Source: Nocardioides sp. S-1144 (GTDB lineage: Bacteria > Actinomycetota > Actinomycetes > Propionibacteriales > Nocardioidaceae). Taken from it: a DNA stretch of 64,000 nt. The position numbers and the translations under genes are program-made. Positions 1 to 10,121 of the stretch are shown one piece after another (within the stretch, counting starts at the first letter, position 1; each line of letters starts with the position of its first letter). The stretch spans positions 2,790,001 to 2,854,000 of the forward strand of contig NZ_CP040695.2 in the NCBI RefSeq assembly GCF_005954645.2, given 5' to 3'. The notes beneath the pieces are model-generated. The model was not told the DNA's origin, made no database searches, and saw only the letters and a list, made by a program, of their open reading frames with translations.

Positions 1-2
1 TG

Positions 3-535
3 TTCTGCACCGGCGCCCTGCCCGGCGCGCCCGGTGCGGACGCCGTGCCCGGGCCCTCCGACGAGCTGCTCGCCGTGTGGGCGACGCTGGGGGAACCGCG
101 CGACGCCGCCGCCGAGCTCGACTGGCGGGTGGAGCACTGGCGGGTGCTCAACGGCGGCGGGGTGCCGTTCGACGCCGAGGAGTTCCGCGCCCTCGAGGAG
201 CGGGTCGTCGCCCACGGCGGCCCGCCGGACGCCGCCTCCGCCACGGCGCACGCCCGCGCCGGCACCGACGGGCTCGCCCGCGGCGCCGAGCTGGCCGGCG
301 TGACGACCCCGGTGCTCGTCGTCGAGGCACCGGCCGACCCGGCCTACCCGCCCCCGAGCGCCGCGCACCTGGCGCGCACCATCGGCTCCGCGCACCGCGT
401 CGAGGTGCCGGGGATGGGGCACGCGCTGCCGGGCGCCGTCCTGGGCCCGCTGGGCGACGCCCTCTCGGCCCACCTCGACGCCGTCGACGGGGCCGACGCC
501 GGGTCGGTGCCCGGCCGCACGGGTGGAGCCGGGCG

Positions 536-539
<4 letters not shown>
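3..539 (+). CDS. Alpha/beta hydrolase, C-terminal part (5' truncated by window edge)
   Basis: The frame is open from the left edge, so the N-terminus with the nucleophile elbow lies outside the window. What remains looks like the cap and last third of an alpha/beta hydrolase: a strand reading TTPVLVVEAPADP, which in this fold places the acidic catalytic residue, then the loop VPGMGHALP, which carries the presumed catalytic histidine, and a closing helix. Substrate cannot be deduced. It converges on nadE; the two genes share the bases CTAG, which encode the TAG stop of both. Assignment is from family resemblance only. Confidence 0.7.
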
Positions 540-2578
<2,039 letters not shown>

Positions 2579-2584
2579 GCGTGG

Positions 2585-2590
2585 AGTCTA
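2585..2590 (-). promoter_or_regulatory. -10 element of nadE (leaderless)
   Basis: On the minus strand the hexamer reads TAGACT and ends six bases before the GTG of nadE, so transcription should begin at or next to the start codon. No Shine-Dalgarno sequence is present. No convincing -35 hexamer was identified. Confidence 0.5.
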
Positions 2591-2633
2591 GGGAGGGCGA
2601 TGAGTTCCCGACCGGACGGCGGTCAGTCCGGCC

Positions 2634-3179
2634 ATGACCAGCATCAGTCCGTGCCTCTGGTTCGACGACCGGCTCGAGGAGGCGGCGCGGTTCTACACCG
2701 CGATCTTCCCCCGCTCGTCGATCGGCAGGCTCTCGCGCTACCCCGCGACGACGCCCGGCGAGCCCGGACGGGTGATGGCCGGAGAGTTCACGATCGACGG
2801 CACCCGGTTCCAGGGCATCAACGGCGGTCCGGAGCACGCCCACTTCACCGAGGCGGTCTCCTTCACCATCACCTGCCGGGACCAGTCGGAGGTCGACTAC
2901 TACTGGCACTCCCTCGCCGACGGCGGGCGGGAGTCGGTCTGCGGCTGGCTCAAGGACCGCTTCGGGCTGTCGTGGCAGGTCGTGCCGGCGCGGCTGTACG
3001 AGCTGGTCTCCGACCCCGACCCGGCCCGCGCGGGCGCCGCGACGCAGGCGATGCTCGCGATGACCCGGATCGTCGTGGCCGACCTCGAGGCGGCGGCCGA
3101 CGCCGCCGGACCCCCGACGCCCCACCCCACGCAGCACCCGCCCCAGCACCCCAGCACCAGCGACCAGGAGAACCGATGA
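2634..3179 (+). CDS. VOC family protein, PhnB-like
   Basis: A 181-residue protein of the vicinal oxygen chelate fold in its PhnB/3-demethylubiquinone-methyltransferase-like form. It opens with the characteristic strand ISPCLWFDDRLEEAARFYTAIFP and carries GRVMAGEFTIDGTRFQGING and the closing WLKDRFGLSWQVVP. Such proteins bind small ligands or metals; the substrate here is unknown. The last 25 residues are a proline- and histidine-rich tail outside the fold. Its TGA overlaps the ATG of the next VOC gene (ATGA), so the two paralogous-type proteins are probably translated together. Confidence 0.85.
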   Translation: MTSISPCLWFDDRLEEAARFYTAIFPRSSIGRLSRYPATTPGEPGRVMAGEFTIDGTRFQGINGGPEHAHFTEAVSFTITCRDQSEVDYYWHSLADGGRESVCGWLKDRFGLSWQVVPARLYELVSDPDPARAGAATQAMLAMTRIVVADLEAAADAAGPPTPHPTQHPPQHPSTSDQENR

Positions 3180-3589
3180 GCACCCGACTGAACCCGTACC
3201 TCATGTTCCGCGGCCAGGCCGAGGAGGCGATGACGTTCTACCAGTCCGTCCTCGGCGGCGTCCTCGACGTCAACACCTACGCCCAGTTCGGGGGCGGGGG
3301 CGTGCCCGAGGCCGAGCAGGGCCAGGTCATGCACTCCCAGCTCACCACGAACGACACCGTCGTGCTGATGGGCTCCGACGCCCCCAGCACCATGCCGGGC
3401 CAGGTCACCAACGGCACGGTGTCGATCAGCGGCGACGACCTCGAGACCATCCGCGGCTGGTTCGAGGCGCTCGCCGAGGGCGGCTCGGTCGACCTGCCGT
3501 TCGAGGAGGCGCCCTGGGGCGACCACTTCGGCCAGGTCACCGACCGGTTCGGCGTGCAGTGGATGTTCAACTCCCCCCCCGGCCGCTGA
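3176..3589 (+). CDS. VOC family protein, PhnB-like (second of pair)
   Basis: A 137-residue single-domain VOC protein. It shows PYLMFRGQAEEAMTFYQSVLGG at the N-terminus, the middle strand HSQLTTNDTVVLMGSD, and the typical end APWGDHFGQVTDRFGVQWMFN, all standard for PhnB-like glyoxalase-fold proteins. The start overlaps the stop of the upstream VOC gene by four bases (ATGA), with GGAG about seven bases before it. Function beyond a ligand-binding or enzymatic VOC fold cannot be assigned. A perfect palindrome follows 20 bases after the stop and probably ends the transcript. Confidence 0.88.
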   Translation: MSTRLNPYLMFRGQAEEAMTFYQSVLGGVLDVNTYAQFGGGGVPEAEQGQVMHSQLTTNDTVVLMGSDAPSTMPGQVTNGTVSISGDDLETIRGWFEALAEGGSVDLPFEEAPWGDHFGQVTDRFGVQWMFNSPPGR

Positions 3590-3609
3590 CCCACCGCCGA
3601 CCCACCGCT

Positions 3610-3635
3610 GACCCGTCGCTGATCAGCGACGGGTC
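3610..3635. terminator. Palindrome A, probable terminator between VOC pair and panB
   Basis: A perfect 26-base inverted repeat without a separate loop, centred on TGATCA, with arms running GACCCGTCGCTGA. It follows three tandem copies of a CCGMYGACCCACCG-like word after the VOC stop. The same 26 bases recur at 4626-4651 on the other side of panB. No U-tract follows, which is usual for GC-rich actinobacterial terminators. An operator role for a dimeric protein cannot be excluded. Confidence 0.55.
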
Positions 3636-3688
3636 GGCGGTGACGACCGCCACAGGGCGCGACGGTGGGCTCGAGCAGGCGTGCGGCC

Positions 3689-3694
3689 TAGCCT
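3689..3694 (+). promoter_or_regulatory. Probable -10 element of panB
   Basis: The hexamer TAGCCT sits 55 bases upstream of the panB ATG and would give a leader of roughly 50 nt. It is the same hexamer that precedes yaaA later in the window. There is no clear -35 hexamer. Confidence 0.35.
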
Positions 3695-3749
3695 GGGACC
3701 GGTCCGTGGACTCCACCCGAGGAGCCGCGAGACGACGATCGGAGACACG

Positions 3750-4619
3750 ATGAGCACGCCCTCCCAGCCCGAGGAGACCGCGCCGTACGGCACCGGCCCC
3801 GCGACGGCGTCCGCGGCCGCCCCCACGAAGCGGGTCCGCACCCACCACCTGCGCGAGATGAAGGAGCGCGGCGAGCGCTTCTCCATGCTCACCGCCTACG
3901 AGCAGTACGCCGCCGCCACGTTCGACGAGGCCGGCATCGAGGTGCTGCTGGTCGGCGACAGCGCGAGCAACAACGTCTACGGCAACGAGACCTCCCTCCC
4001 GGTGACCGTCGAGGAGCTGCTGCCGCTCACCCGCGCCGTGTCGCGCTCGGTGCGCCGGGCCCTCGTGGTCGGCGACCTGCCGTTCGGCAGCTACCAGGCC
4101 TCCGCCGAGCAGGCCTACCTGACCGCCGTCCGGTTCATGAAGGAGGCCGGCGCCCACGCCGTCAAGCTCGAGGGCGGCGTGGAGATGGCCCCACAGATCG
4201 AGAGGCTGACGCAGGGCGGCATCCCCGTGATGGCCCACATCGGCTTCACCCCGCAGTCCGAGCACACGCTCGGCGGCTACCGCGTCCAGGGCCGCGGCGA
4301 GACCGGTGCGCGGGTCCTCGCCGACGCGCTCGCGGTCCAGGAGGCCGGCGCCTTCGCCGTCGTGATGGAGATGGTGCCCGGCGACATCGCCGGCGAGATC
4401 ACCCGCCGGCTCCGCATCCCCACCATCGGGATCGGCGCCGGCGCCGGGTGCGACGGGCAGGTCCTCGTCTGGCAGGACGCCTTCGGCCTGCGCCAGGGCC
4501 GGATGGCCCGGTTCGTGAAGCAGTACGCCGACGTCCACGCCGTGCTGCTGCAGGCCGCGCGCGACTACGACGCCGACGTCAAGGCCGGCACCTTCCCCGG
4601 GCCCGAGCACACCTTCTGA
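3750..4619 (+). CDS. panB: 3-methyl-2-oxobutanoate hydroxymethyltransferase
   Basis: First committed step of pantothenate synthesis: transfers a hydroxymethyl group from 5,10-methylenetetrahydrofolate to 2-oxoisovalerate, giving ketopantoate. The 289 residues form the family TIM barrel after a 30-residue variable N-terminus. Visible signatures are [13 protein letters not shown] (metal-binding D70), [14 protein letters not shown] (K139), AHIGFTPQ (H163) and [17 protein letters not shown]. The frame stays open 69 bases upstream, but the ATG at 3750 is preceded by GGAG and starts the conserved protein. Other pan genes are not nearby; it is isolated between two copies of one palindrome. Confidence 0.96.
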   Translation: MSTPSQPEETAPYGTGPATASAAAPTKRVRTHHLREMKERGERFSMLTAYEQYAAATFDEAGIEVLLVGDSASNNVYGNETSLPVTVEELLPLTRAVSRSVRRALVVGDLPFGSYQASAEQAYLTAVRFMKEAGAHAVKLEGGVEMAPQIERLTQGGIPVMAHIGFTPQSEHTLGGYRVQGRGETGARVLADALAVQEAGAFAVVMEMVPGDIAGEITRRLRIPTIGIGAGAGCDGQVLVWQDAFGLRQGRMARFVKQYADVHAVLLQAARDYDADVKAGTFPGPEHTF

Positions 4620-4621
4620 CC

Positions 4622-4655
4622 CGCTGACCCGTCGCTGATCAGCGACGGGTCAGCG
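4622..4655. terminator. Palindrome B, bidirectional terminator between panB and greA-like gene
   Basis: A perfect 34-base inverted repeat lying three bases after the panB stop and 14 bases before the convergent GreA-type stop. Its inner 26 bases are identical to the palindrome at 3610-3635. The position between convergent genes and the symmetry suit a terminator that works in both directions. Confidence 0.65.
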
Positions 4656-4669
4656 CGGGTTCGGTGCCG

Positions 4670-5137
4670 TCAGCTGGTGGAGACGATGGTCGCGGACAAC
4701 GACAGGCCCTTGCGCGGGGCGTAGGAGACGGTGCTGCCGACGGCGGTGCCGAGGATGGCCTGGCCGAGCGGGCTGCTGGGCGTGACCGTCTCGATGCCCG
4801 CGACCGCCTGCTCGACGGAGCCGACGACGAACGACTCGGGGCCGTCGCCGAGGTCGAGCACGACGGTGTCGCCGAGCGAGACGACGCCGTCGACGTGCTC
4901 GGCGGCCTCGACCTCGGCGATGTCGAGCTCGAGGGCGGCGATCCGCTCGTCGAGCAGCGACAGCCGGATGCTGGCCTCGACGTTGGTGGCACGGTCGACG
5001 ATGTCGCCGACGGCCTCGGCACGGGTCTCGGCCTGGGCCTGGTCGCGCTCGGCCTGGAGGGCGGTGAGCCGCTCGTGCAGGACGGCGAGCGCGGCGCTCG
5101 ACGAGGCGGTGGGGGCGGTGGAAGCGCTCGGCGTCAT
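4670..5137 (-). CDS. GreA/GreB-family transcription elongation factor
   Basis: A 155-residue protein with the Gre layout: residues about 20-75 form a charged coiled coil (LHERLTALQAERDQAQAETR and following), and the C-terminal half is the FKBP-like domain, with VSLGDTVVLDLGDGPESF and SSPLGQAILGTAVGSTVSY. Such factors act in the secondary channel of RNA polymerase and either rescue backtracked complexes or, in divergent paralogues, inhibit them. The acidic tip residues of true GreA are not evident, so a paralogue role is possible. The ATG at 5137 has AAGGA ten bases upstream. It is preceded by a conventional promoter. Confidence 0.85.
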   Translation of the reverse strand: MTPSASTAPTASSSAALAVLHERLTALQAERDQAQAETRAEAVGDIVDRATNVEASIRLSLLDERIAALELDIAEVEAAEHVDGVVSLGDTVVLDLGDGPESFVVGSVEQAVAGIETVTPSSPLGQAILGTAVGSTVSYAPRKGLSLSATIVSTS

Positions 5138-5169
5138 GGGGATCGATCCTTCACGGGAGGTGGTCTGCG

Positions 5170-5197
5170 ATGGTATGGCCTGCGGTCTGCTGTTCAA
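5170..5197 (-). promoter_or_regulatory. Promoter of the greA-like gene
   Basis: On the minus strand TTGAAC (5197-5192) is separated by 16 bases from TACCAT (5175-5170). Start of transcription near 5163 would leave a leader of about 26 nt containing AAGGA. This is the clearest two-box promoter at this end of the window. Confidence 0.55.
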
Positions 5198-5305
5198 CCC
5201 ACCCGCAGGGCTTCTCATGCCCGTCTTCAGCACTTTCTTACCCACCATCTTTGCGGGGACCCACCGGCGGCCCGGAATCGACCCGGACGGCGGGATCCGG
5301 ACGGT

Positions 5306-5311
5306 TACGGT
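5306..5311 (+). promoter_or_regulatory. -10 element of the sugar dehydrogenase gene (leaderless)
   Basis: TACGGT ends six bases before the ATG at 5318, the same arrangement as at several other genes here, so the mRNA probably starts at the ATG. It is divergent from the greA-like promoter. Confidence 0.45.
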
Positions 5312-5317
5312 GACCTC

Positions 5318-6529
5318 ATGCGTCCCGTCGTCGCGACCGCCCTCCTCGCCCTCGCCGCCCCCCTCCTCGCGGCCCTCCCGGCCGGCGCCGGCGGGGCCAC
5401 GGCACCCTCCGCACCGGCAGCGGTCGAGGCGCCGGCCGTCACCGCGCCGGCCGTCACCGCGCCGGCCGCGGCCCGCGCGCCGTCGCTGCGCGTGACCACC
5501 CGCGTCGGCGGCCTCGACCACCCGTGGGACGTCCGCCGGCTGCCGAGCGGCTCGCTGCTGGTGACCGAGCGCGAGCGGGCACGGCTGACGCTGAGCACCG
5601 CGGCCGGTCGCAAGCGCACGGTGCGCTTCCCCTCGGCACGGATCTGGACGTCGGGCGAGACCGGGCTGATGGGCCTCGAGGTCGACCCGCGGTTCGCGAA
5701 GAACCGCCGCTTCTACACGTGCAGCGGCTGGCGCACCGGCGGCGGGCACGACATCCGCGTCAACGCCTGGAAGCTCAACCGCCGCGAGACCCGGGCCCGG
5801 CTCGTCCGCCCCCTCGTCACCGGCCTGCCCACCACCTCCGGGCGGCACGGCGGCTGCCGGCTGCTCGCCACGTCCGACGGCGCCCTGCTCGTGGGCACCG
5901 GCGACGCGGCCGTCGGCACCAACCCGCGCGACCTCGACTCCCTGGGCGGCAAGACGCTGCGCCTCAACCGGTTCACCGGCCGGCCGTGGCCGCAGAACCC
6001 GTACGCCGGCGCCGAGAGCCGCAACCGCCGCTACGTGTTCACCTACGGCCACCGCAACGTGCAGGGTCTCGCGGAGCGCCGCGACGGCACCCTCTGGTCC
6101 GCCGAGCAGGGCTCCTCCCGCGACGACGAGGTGAACCTGCTGGTCCCCGGCGGCGACTACGGCTGGAACCCGGTGCCCGGCTACGACGAGTCGGTGCCGA
6201 TGACCGACCAGGGCCTCCCCGGCACCCAGCAGGAGGCGCGCTGGAGCTCGGGTCCGACGACGGTCGCGACCTCCGGGGCCACCTTCGTCCGGGGCAAGCG
6301 GTGGGGCAGCCTCAACGGGGCGCTCGCGGTCGGCGTCCTCAAGGACCAGGAGCTGCTGTTCATCCGCTTCGACGCCGACGGGTCGAACCCCCGGGTCAGC
6401 ACGCCGGCCGCGCTCGACGGGCGCTGGGGCCGGCTGCGCTCCCCCGTCCTGCTCGCCAACGGCAACCTGCTCGTCACCACCGACAACGGCGACGGCCGCG
6501 ACCGGGTGCTCCTGGTCCGCCCCCGCTGA
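5318..6529 (+). CDS. Secreted PQQ-dependent sugar dehydrogenase family protein
   Basis: A 403-residue exported six-bladed beta-propeller of the soluble glucose/aldose dehydrogenase family. A signal peptide (residues 1-25, ALLALAAPLLAALPAGAGG) is followed by an Ala/Pro/Val linker with tandem PAVTA repeats, then the propeller from about residue 60. Family motifs include GGLDHPWDVRRLPSGSLLVTER, FTYGHRNVQGLA (catalytic-type His) and a late GDYGWNPVPGYDESVPM. Members oxidise sugars with pyrroloquinoline quinone outside the cell; whether this organism makes PQQ is not visible here. Alternative family names are sorbosone or YliI-type dehydrogenase. Confidence 0.87.
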   Translation: MRPVVATALLALAAPLLAALPAGAGGATAPSAPAAVEAPAVTAPAVTAPAAARAPSLRVTTRVGGLDHPWDVRRLPSGSLLVTERERARLTLSTAAGRKRTVRFPSARIWTSGETGLMGLEVDPRFAKNRRFYTCSGWRTGGGHDIRVNAWKLNRRETRARLVRPLVTGLPTTSGRHGGCRLLATSDGALLVGTGDAAVGTNPRDLDSLGGKTLRLNRFTGRPWPQNPYAGAESRNRRYVFTYGHRNVQGLAERRDGTLWSAEQGSSRDDEVNLLVPGGDYGWNPVPGYDESVPMTDQGLPGTQQEARWSSGPTTVATSGATFVRGKRWGSLNGALAVGVLKDQELLFIRFDADGSNPRVSTPAALDGRWGRLRSPVLLANGNLLVTTDNGDGRDRVLLVRPR

Positions 6530-6542
6530 CGCCGGGCGCGGC

Positions 6543-6827
6543 TCAGGCCGACCAGCCGAGCAGGCTCGCCCCGGCGACCAGGCTCGCGAACCAGAGGGCC
6601 AGCGCGCCCAGCGCCAGGACCGTGATCCGGCGCGGGTGGCTCGACCACCACGAGCAGGCCAGCACGAACAGCGCGAGCCAGAGCACGAGCAGCACCACGA
6701 CGGCCCACCACGGCGCGACCAGCCCGCTGGCGCCGTACAGGAACAGCGTCGCGGCCATCAGGATCATCCCGCCGAACGGCCAGAAGTCGGTGGCCCGGGG
6801 CGGCGCCGCGACCCGGCGCCGGCGCAC
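6543..6827 (-). CDS. Small integral membrane protein, unknown function
   Basis: A 94-residue protein with three predicted hydrophobic segments: GMILMAATLFLYGASGLV, WWAVVVLLVLWLALFVLAC and ITVLALGALALWFASLVAG. The N-terminus is basic (RRRR). The GTG start lies five bases after the stop of the upstream SPOR-like gene, which indicates co-transcription. I recognise no family. Coding is supported by the tight spacing and the clean alternation of hydrophobic segments. Confidence 0.65.
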   Translation of the reverse strand: MRRRRVAAPPRATDFWPFGGMILMAATLFLYGASGLVAPWWAVVVLLVLWLALFVLACSWWSSHPRRITVLALGALALWFASLVAGASLLGWSA

Positions 6828-6832
6828 CGGCG

Positions 6833-7030
6833 TCAGTCCTCGAGCTCGTCGTCGTTCCAGGCCGGGTCGCGGTCCCAGGCCTCGCTCTTCTCGTGGGCCG
6901 TCTCGATCGCGCGCGACGCCTCGGCCGCGCTGGCGTAGGGCCCGAGCCGGTCCTTGTTGGGGCAGCCGTCGCGGCCCTCGACCGTGCTGTGCTTGAGGCA
7001 GTACCAGAACTCCGGAGCGTCATCGGCCAT
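6833..7030 (-). CDS. Small SPOR-type protein
   Basis: A 65-residue acidic protein containing EFWYCLKHSTVEGRDGCPN followed by LGPYASAAEASRAIETAHEKSEAWD. This is the short actinobacterial protein usually labelled SPOR domain-containing; its second half resembles the SPOR helix-strand unit (GPYxxxxxA). The two cysteines (CLKH and GCPN) suggest metal binding or a disulphide, which is inference. It starts the two-gene unit with the small membrane protein and has a leaderless -10 (TACTTT) six bases before its ATG. Confidence 0.75.
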   Translation of the reverse strand: MADDAPEFWYCLKHSTVEGRDGCPNKDRLGPYASAAEASRAIETAHEKSEAWDRDPAWNDDELED

Positions 7031-7036
7031 GCGCCG

Positions 7037-7072
7037 AAAGTACACGTCACGGGCCCGGGCCGGGGCTAGGAT
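7037..7072. promoter_or_regulatory. Divergent near-leaderless promoters (SPOR-type gene / phosphoesterase)
   Basis: The minus-strand TACTTT (7042-7037) is six bases from the ATG of the SPOR-type gene. The plus-strand TAGGAT (7067-7072) is nine bases from the ATG of the metallophosphoesterase. The intergenic region is only 51 bases. Confidence 0.5.
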
Positions 7073-7081
7073 CGGTCGACC

Positions 7082-8434
7082 ATGGGACTTCTCGAGCGCC
7101 GGCGCCGCGGCCCACTCCTCGCCGCGGTCGCGGCCCTCGCGCTCGCCGCCACCGTGGTGGCGGGGCTGACGCTGACCGGCTCCGACGACCGCGCAGCGCC
7201 CGACCGCGGTGTCCGGCCGCAGCGCCCCGCGGTCGCGGACCCGCCGACCTCCGGCCCGCCCTCGAGCCCGGTCGAGCCGCTGCCGGTCGACCCCGCCGAC
7301 CCGATGTTCACGTTCGTGTCGTCGCCGGACATGTTCAACGCCGACATCGGCGACCTCCGCACCGCCGGGATCCGGGTCCGGGACGGCCGGAACTCGTGGA
7401 ACCCCTCCTACGCCCGCGCCGTCGACCGGGTCTTCGGCACCCTCGCCTCCTACGACGCCGACGCCTACCTCGTCGCCGGCGACCTCGTCGAGGGGCACTG
7501 GGGCCAGGACGCCGACCGCACCGGCTACTTCGGCCCGACCCGCACCGAGTCGCAGAAGCTCCGGGCGGTCACCCGCGCCGGCGACTTCTACTACGGCCGC
7601 TACCGGCAGTACTTCCGCGACGTCGGCATCGCGCCGTCCAGCCTCTACGCGGCCGTCGGCGACCACGAGATCGGCGACAACCCGTGGCGGCGCGGGGGCT
7701 TCAAGGCGCGCGCCGTGGACACCTACAAGGACGTGTGGGCGCGCAACTTCACCACGACCGCGAGCGGCGGCCACCGCTTCCCCGACCGGCCGGTCGGCAC
7801 GCCGTACGAGGACACCTCCTACGCCACCTGGCTCACCCCTCCCGGCCCCGACGGCGTCCTGCTCGTCACCGTCGACGTCTTCCGGCACGGCTCCGACGAC
7901 AACGGCGTCTCGGCCCGGGTCGACGGCCGCCACCTCGCCTGGTTCCGCGGCGTGCTCGACGCCGCGCCGGCCGAGGCGACCGTGATCGTCCAGGGCCACA
8001 CGCCCGCGCTGGGCCCGGTGCGGTTCTCCGGCTCGTCGCGGCTGATGGTCGAGGACGGCGCCAGGAGCCCGTTCTGGCGGGCGATGGACGGCTCCGGCAA
8101 GGTCGACCTCTACCTCGCCGGCGAGGTGCACGCGCAGACCGCGCGCCAGGTCCGCGGCACGGTCCAGGTCTCCCACGGCGGGCTGTTCGCCTTCCGCGGC
8201 ACCGCCTACGTCGTGGGCCGGGTCTACCCCGACCGGGTCGAGCTCGAGAGCCACTGGTTCGACAACACCTACAGCACCCGGAACCGGCTGTGGGCCACCT
8301 CGAGCAAGCGGCCGCCGGGCGCCGTCTCCTACGCGCCGGAGGTGCTCACCGGCACGCTCGTGCTGCACGACGACGGCACCGTCACCTCCTCCGGCGAGCT
8401 CGGACTGAACCCGGACCTGCCCGCCCAGCCGTGA
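7082..8434 (+). CDS. Exported or membrane-anchored metallophosphoesterase
   Basis: A 450-residue calcineurin-like phosphoesterase. An N-terminal signal or anchor segment (about residues 10-31) follows MGLLERRRRG, then a proline-rich linker. The dinuclear metal site is visible as GDLVEGHW (D134), GDHEIGDN (D194/H195, in place of the common GNHE), QGHTP (H306) and GEVHAQ (H350); the last is a variant of the family GHxH motif. Many relatives hydrolyse phosphodiesters or nucleotides outside the membrane; the substrate is not predictable. It is a single gene with its own near-leaderless promoter. Confidence 0.85.
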   Translation: MGLLERRRRGPLLAAVAALALAATVVAGLTLTGSDDRAAPDRGVRPQRPAVADPPTSGPPSSPVEPLPVDPADPMFTFVSSPDMFNADIGDLRTAGIRVRDGRNSWNPSYARAVDRVFGTLASYDADAYLVAGDLVEGHWGQDADRTGYFGPTRTESQKLRAVTRAGDFYYGRYRQYFRDVGIAPSSLYAAVGDHEIGDNPWRRGGFKARAVDTYKDVWARNFTTTASGGHRFPDRPVGTPYEDTSYATWLTPPGPDGVLLVTVDVFRHGSDDNGVSARVDGRHLAWFRGVLDAAPAEATVIVQGHTPALGPVRFSGSSRLMVEDGARSPFWRAMDGSGKVDLYLAGEVHAQTARQVRGTVQVSHGGLFAFRGTAYVVGRVYPDRVELESHWFDNTYSTRNRLWATSSKRPPGAVSYAPEVLTGTLVLHDDGTVTSSGELGLNPDLPAQP

Positions 8435-8467
8435 CCTGCGCGTCACCTGGGGGCGATCCACGCCCAC

Positions 8468-8473
8468 TAGGGT
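8468..8473 (+). promoter_or_regulatory. -10 element of the ATP-grasp operon (leaderless)
   Basis: TAGGGT ends seven bases before the ATG at 8481, so the first gene of the four-gene run is probably translated from a leaderless mRNA. Upstream bases show no obvious -35 hexamer. Confidence 0.5.
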
Positions 8474-8480
8474 CGTCGCC

Positions 8481-10121
8481 ATGAACGCGATGTTCGAGGG
8501 CTACGGGGGCAACGGCCAGGCCTACGACGAGATGTTCGACGGCGACGAGCTGCGCTCGCCGTACCTGCGGCTGCGCGAGTCGCTGGCGACCCTGACCACG
8601 CCCGAGCTGGTCAGCCGGGTCGAGGCGCTGCAGGCCGGCTACCTGGCCCAGGGCGTCACCTTCGACATCGGTGGCGAGGAGCGGGCGTTCCCGCTCGACA
8701 TCCTGCCGCGCGTCATCGAGCAGGACACCTGGTCGCAGATCGACGCCGGCGTCCAGCAGCGGGTGCGCGCGCTCGAGATGTTCCTCGCCGACGTCTACGA
8801 CGCCGGCACCGTCTTCGACGACGGGGTGATCCCCCGCCGCGTGATCACCACCTCCAGCCACTACCACCGCGCCTCGGCCGGGGTGCGGCCCCCGAACGGC
8901 GTCCGCGTGCACGTCTCGGGCATCGACCTGATCCGCGACAACGCCGGCGAGTTCCGCGTGCTCGAGGACAACGTGCGGGTCCCCTCGGGGGTGTCCTACG
9001 TGATGACCAACCGGCGCGCGATCAGCTCGGCGCTGCCCGAGACCATCGCCCAGCACCGGATCCGGCCGGTCGCGGCCTACCCGCAACGGCTGCTCGCGGC
9101 CCTCCGCGCCGCCGCACCCGCCGGCGTCACCGACCCGAACGTCGTCGTGCTCACCCCCGGCGTCTACAACGGCGCCTACTTCGAGCACGCGCTGCTGGCT
9201 CGCACGATGGGCGTCGAGCTCGTCGAGGGCCGCGACCTGGAGTGCCGCCGCGGGCGCGTGATGATGCGCACCACGCAGGGCCTGGCGCCGGTGCACGTCA
9301 TCTACCGGCGCATCGACGACGAGTTCCTCGACCCGATGCACTTCCGCGCCGACTCCACCCTGGGCTGCCCGGGCATGGTCGACGCCGCGCGCGCCGGCAA
9401 CGTGACCCTCGCCAACGCCGTCGGCAACGGCGTCGCCGACGACAAGCTCGTCTACACCTACCTGCCCGACATCATCCGCTACTACCTGTCGGAGGAGCCG
9501 GTGCTCAAGAACGTCGACACGTGGCGGGTCGGCGACGCCGAGGCCCGCGAGGAGGTGCTCGACCGGCTCGACGAGCTCGTCCTCAAGCCGGTCGACGGCT
9601 CGGGTGGCAAGGGCATCGTCATCGGCCCGCGCGCCAGCCGCGCCGAGCTCGACGAGCTGCGCACCAAGATCCTCGCCGCCCCGCGCGACTGGATCGCCCA
9701 GCCCGTCGTGCAGCTGTCGACGGTGCCGACGTTCGTCGACGGCGAGCTCGGGCCCCGGCACGTCGACCTGCGCCCGTTCGCCGTCAACGACGGCAACCGG
9801 GTGTGGGTGCTGCCGGGCGGGCTGACCCGCGTCGCGCTCGCGCGGGGCGAGCTCATCGTGAACTCCTCGCGCGGCGGCGGCTCCAAGGACACGTGGGTGC
9901 TGGCCGGCCCCCGGGTCGCGGTCGCCGACCTGGCCGACGAGGTCGGGGAGGGCGACGCCGTCGCCGAGGTGCCCGAGGTGCGGGAGGCCACCGAGCCGCC
10001 GTCGCCTCCCCCGCCCCCGGCGACGCAGCCGGAGACACCGGGACCCGCCCTCACCGCCCTGCAGGAGCAGACCGAGCAGCAGCAGCAGGCCGGCCCGACC
10101 ACGAGGAGCCCGCGGTGCTGA
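8481..10121 (+). CDS. Circularly permuted ATP-grasp type 2 protein
   Basis: A 546-residue protein of the circularly permuted ATP-grasp family (formerly DUF404/DUF407). Signatures include YDEMFDGDELRSPY at the N-terminus, VSGIDLIRDNAGEFRVLEDNVRVPSG, YRRIDDEFLDP and LKPVDGSGGKGIVIGPRAS (nucleotide-binding lysine region). Iyer and colleagues predicted these enzymes to form amide bonds in a system with alpha-E and transglutaminase proteins, which follow here in that order. The C-terminus ends in a Pro/Gln-rich tail absent from the fold. Its stop lies inside the start of the alpha-E gene (seven-base overlap). Confidence 0.92.
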   Translation: MNAMFEGYGGNGQAYDEMFDGDELRSPYLRLRESLATLTTPELVSRVEALQAGYLAQGVTFDIGGEERAFPLDILPRVIEQDTWSQIDAGVQQRVRALEMFLADVYDAGTVFDDGVIPRRVITTSSHYHRASAGVRPPNGVRVHVSGIDLIRDNAGEFRVLEDNVRVPSGVSYVMTNRRAISSALPETIAQHRIRPVAAYPQRLLAALRAAAPAGVTDPNVVVLTPGVYNGAYFEHALLARTMGVELVEGRDLECRRGRVMMRTTQGLAPVHVIYRRIDDEFLDPMHFRADSTLGCPGMVDAARAGNVTLANAVGNGVADDKLVYTYLPDIIRYYLSEEPVLKNVDTWRVGDAEAREEVLDRLDELVLKPVDGSGGKGIVIGPRASRAELDELRTKILAAPRDWIAQPVVQLSTVPTFVDGELGPRHVDLRPFAVNDGNRVWVLPGGLTRVALARGELIVNSSRGGGSKDTWVLAGPRVAVADLADEVGEGDAVAEVPEVREATEPPSPPPPPATQPETPGPALTALQEQTEQQQQAGPTTRSPRC

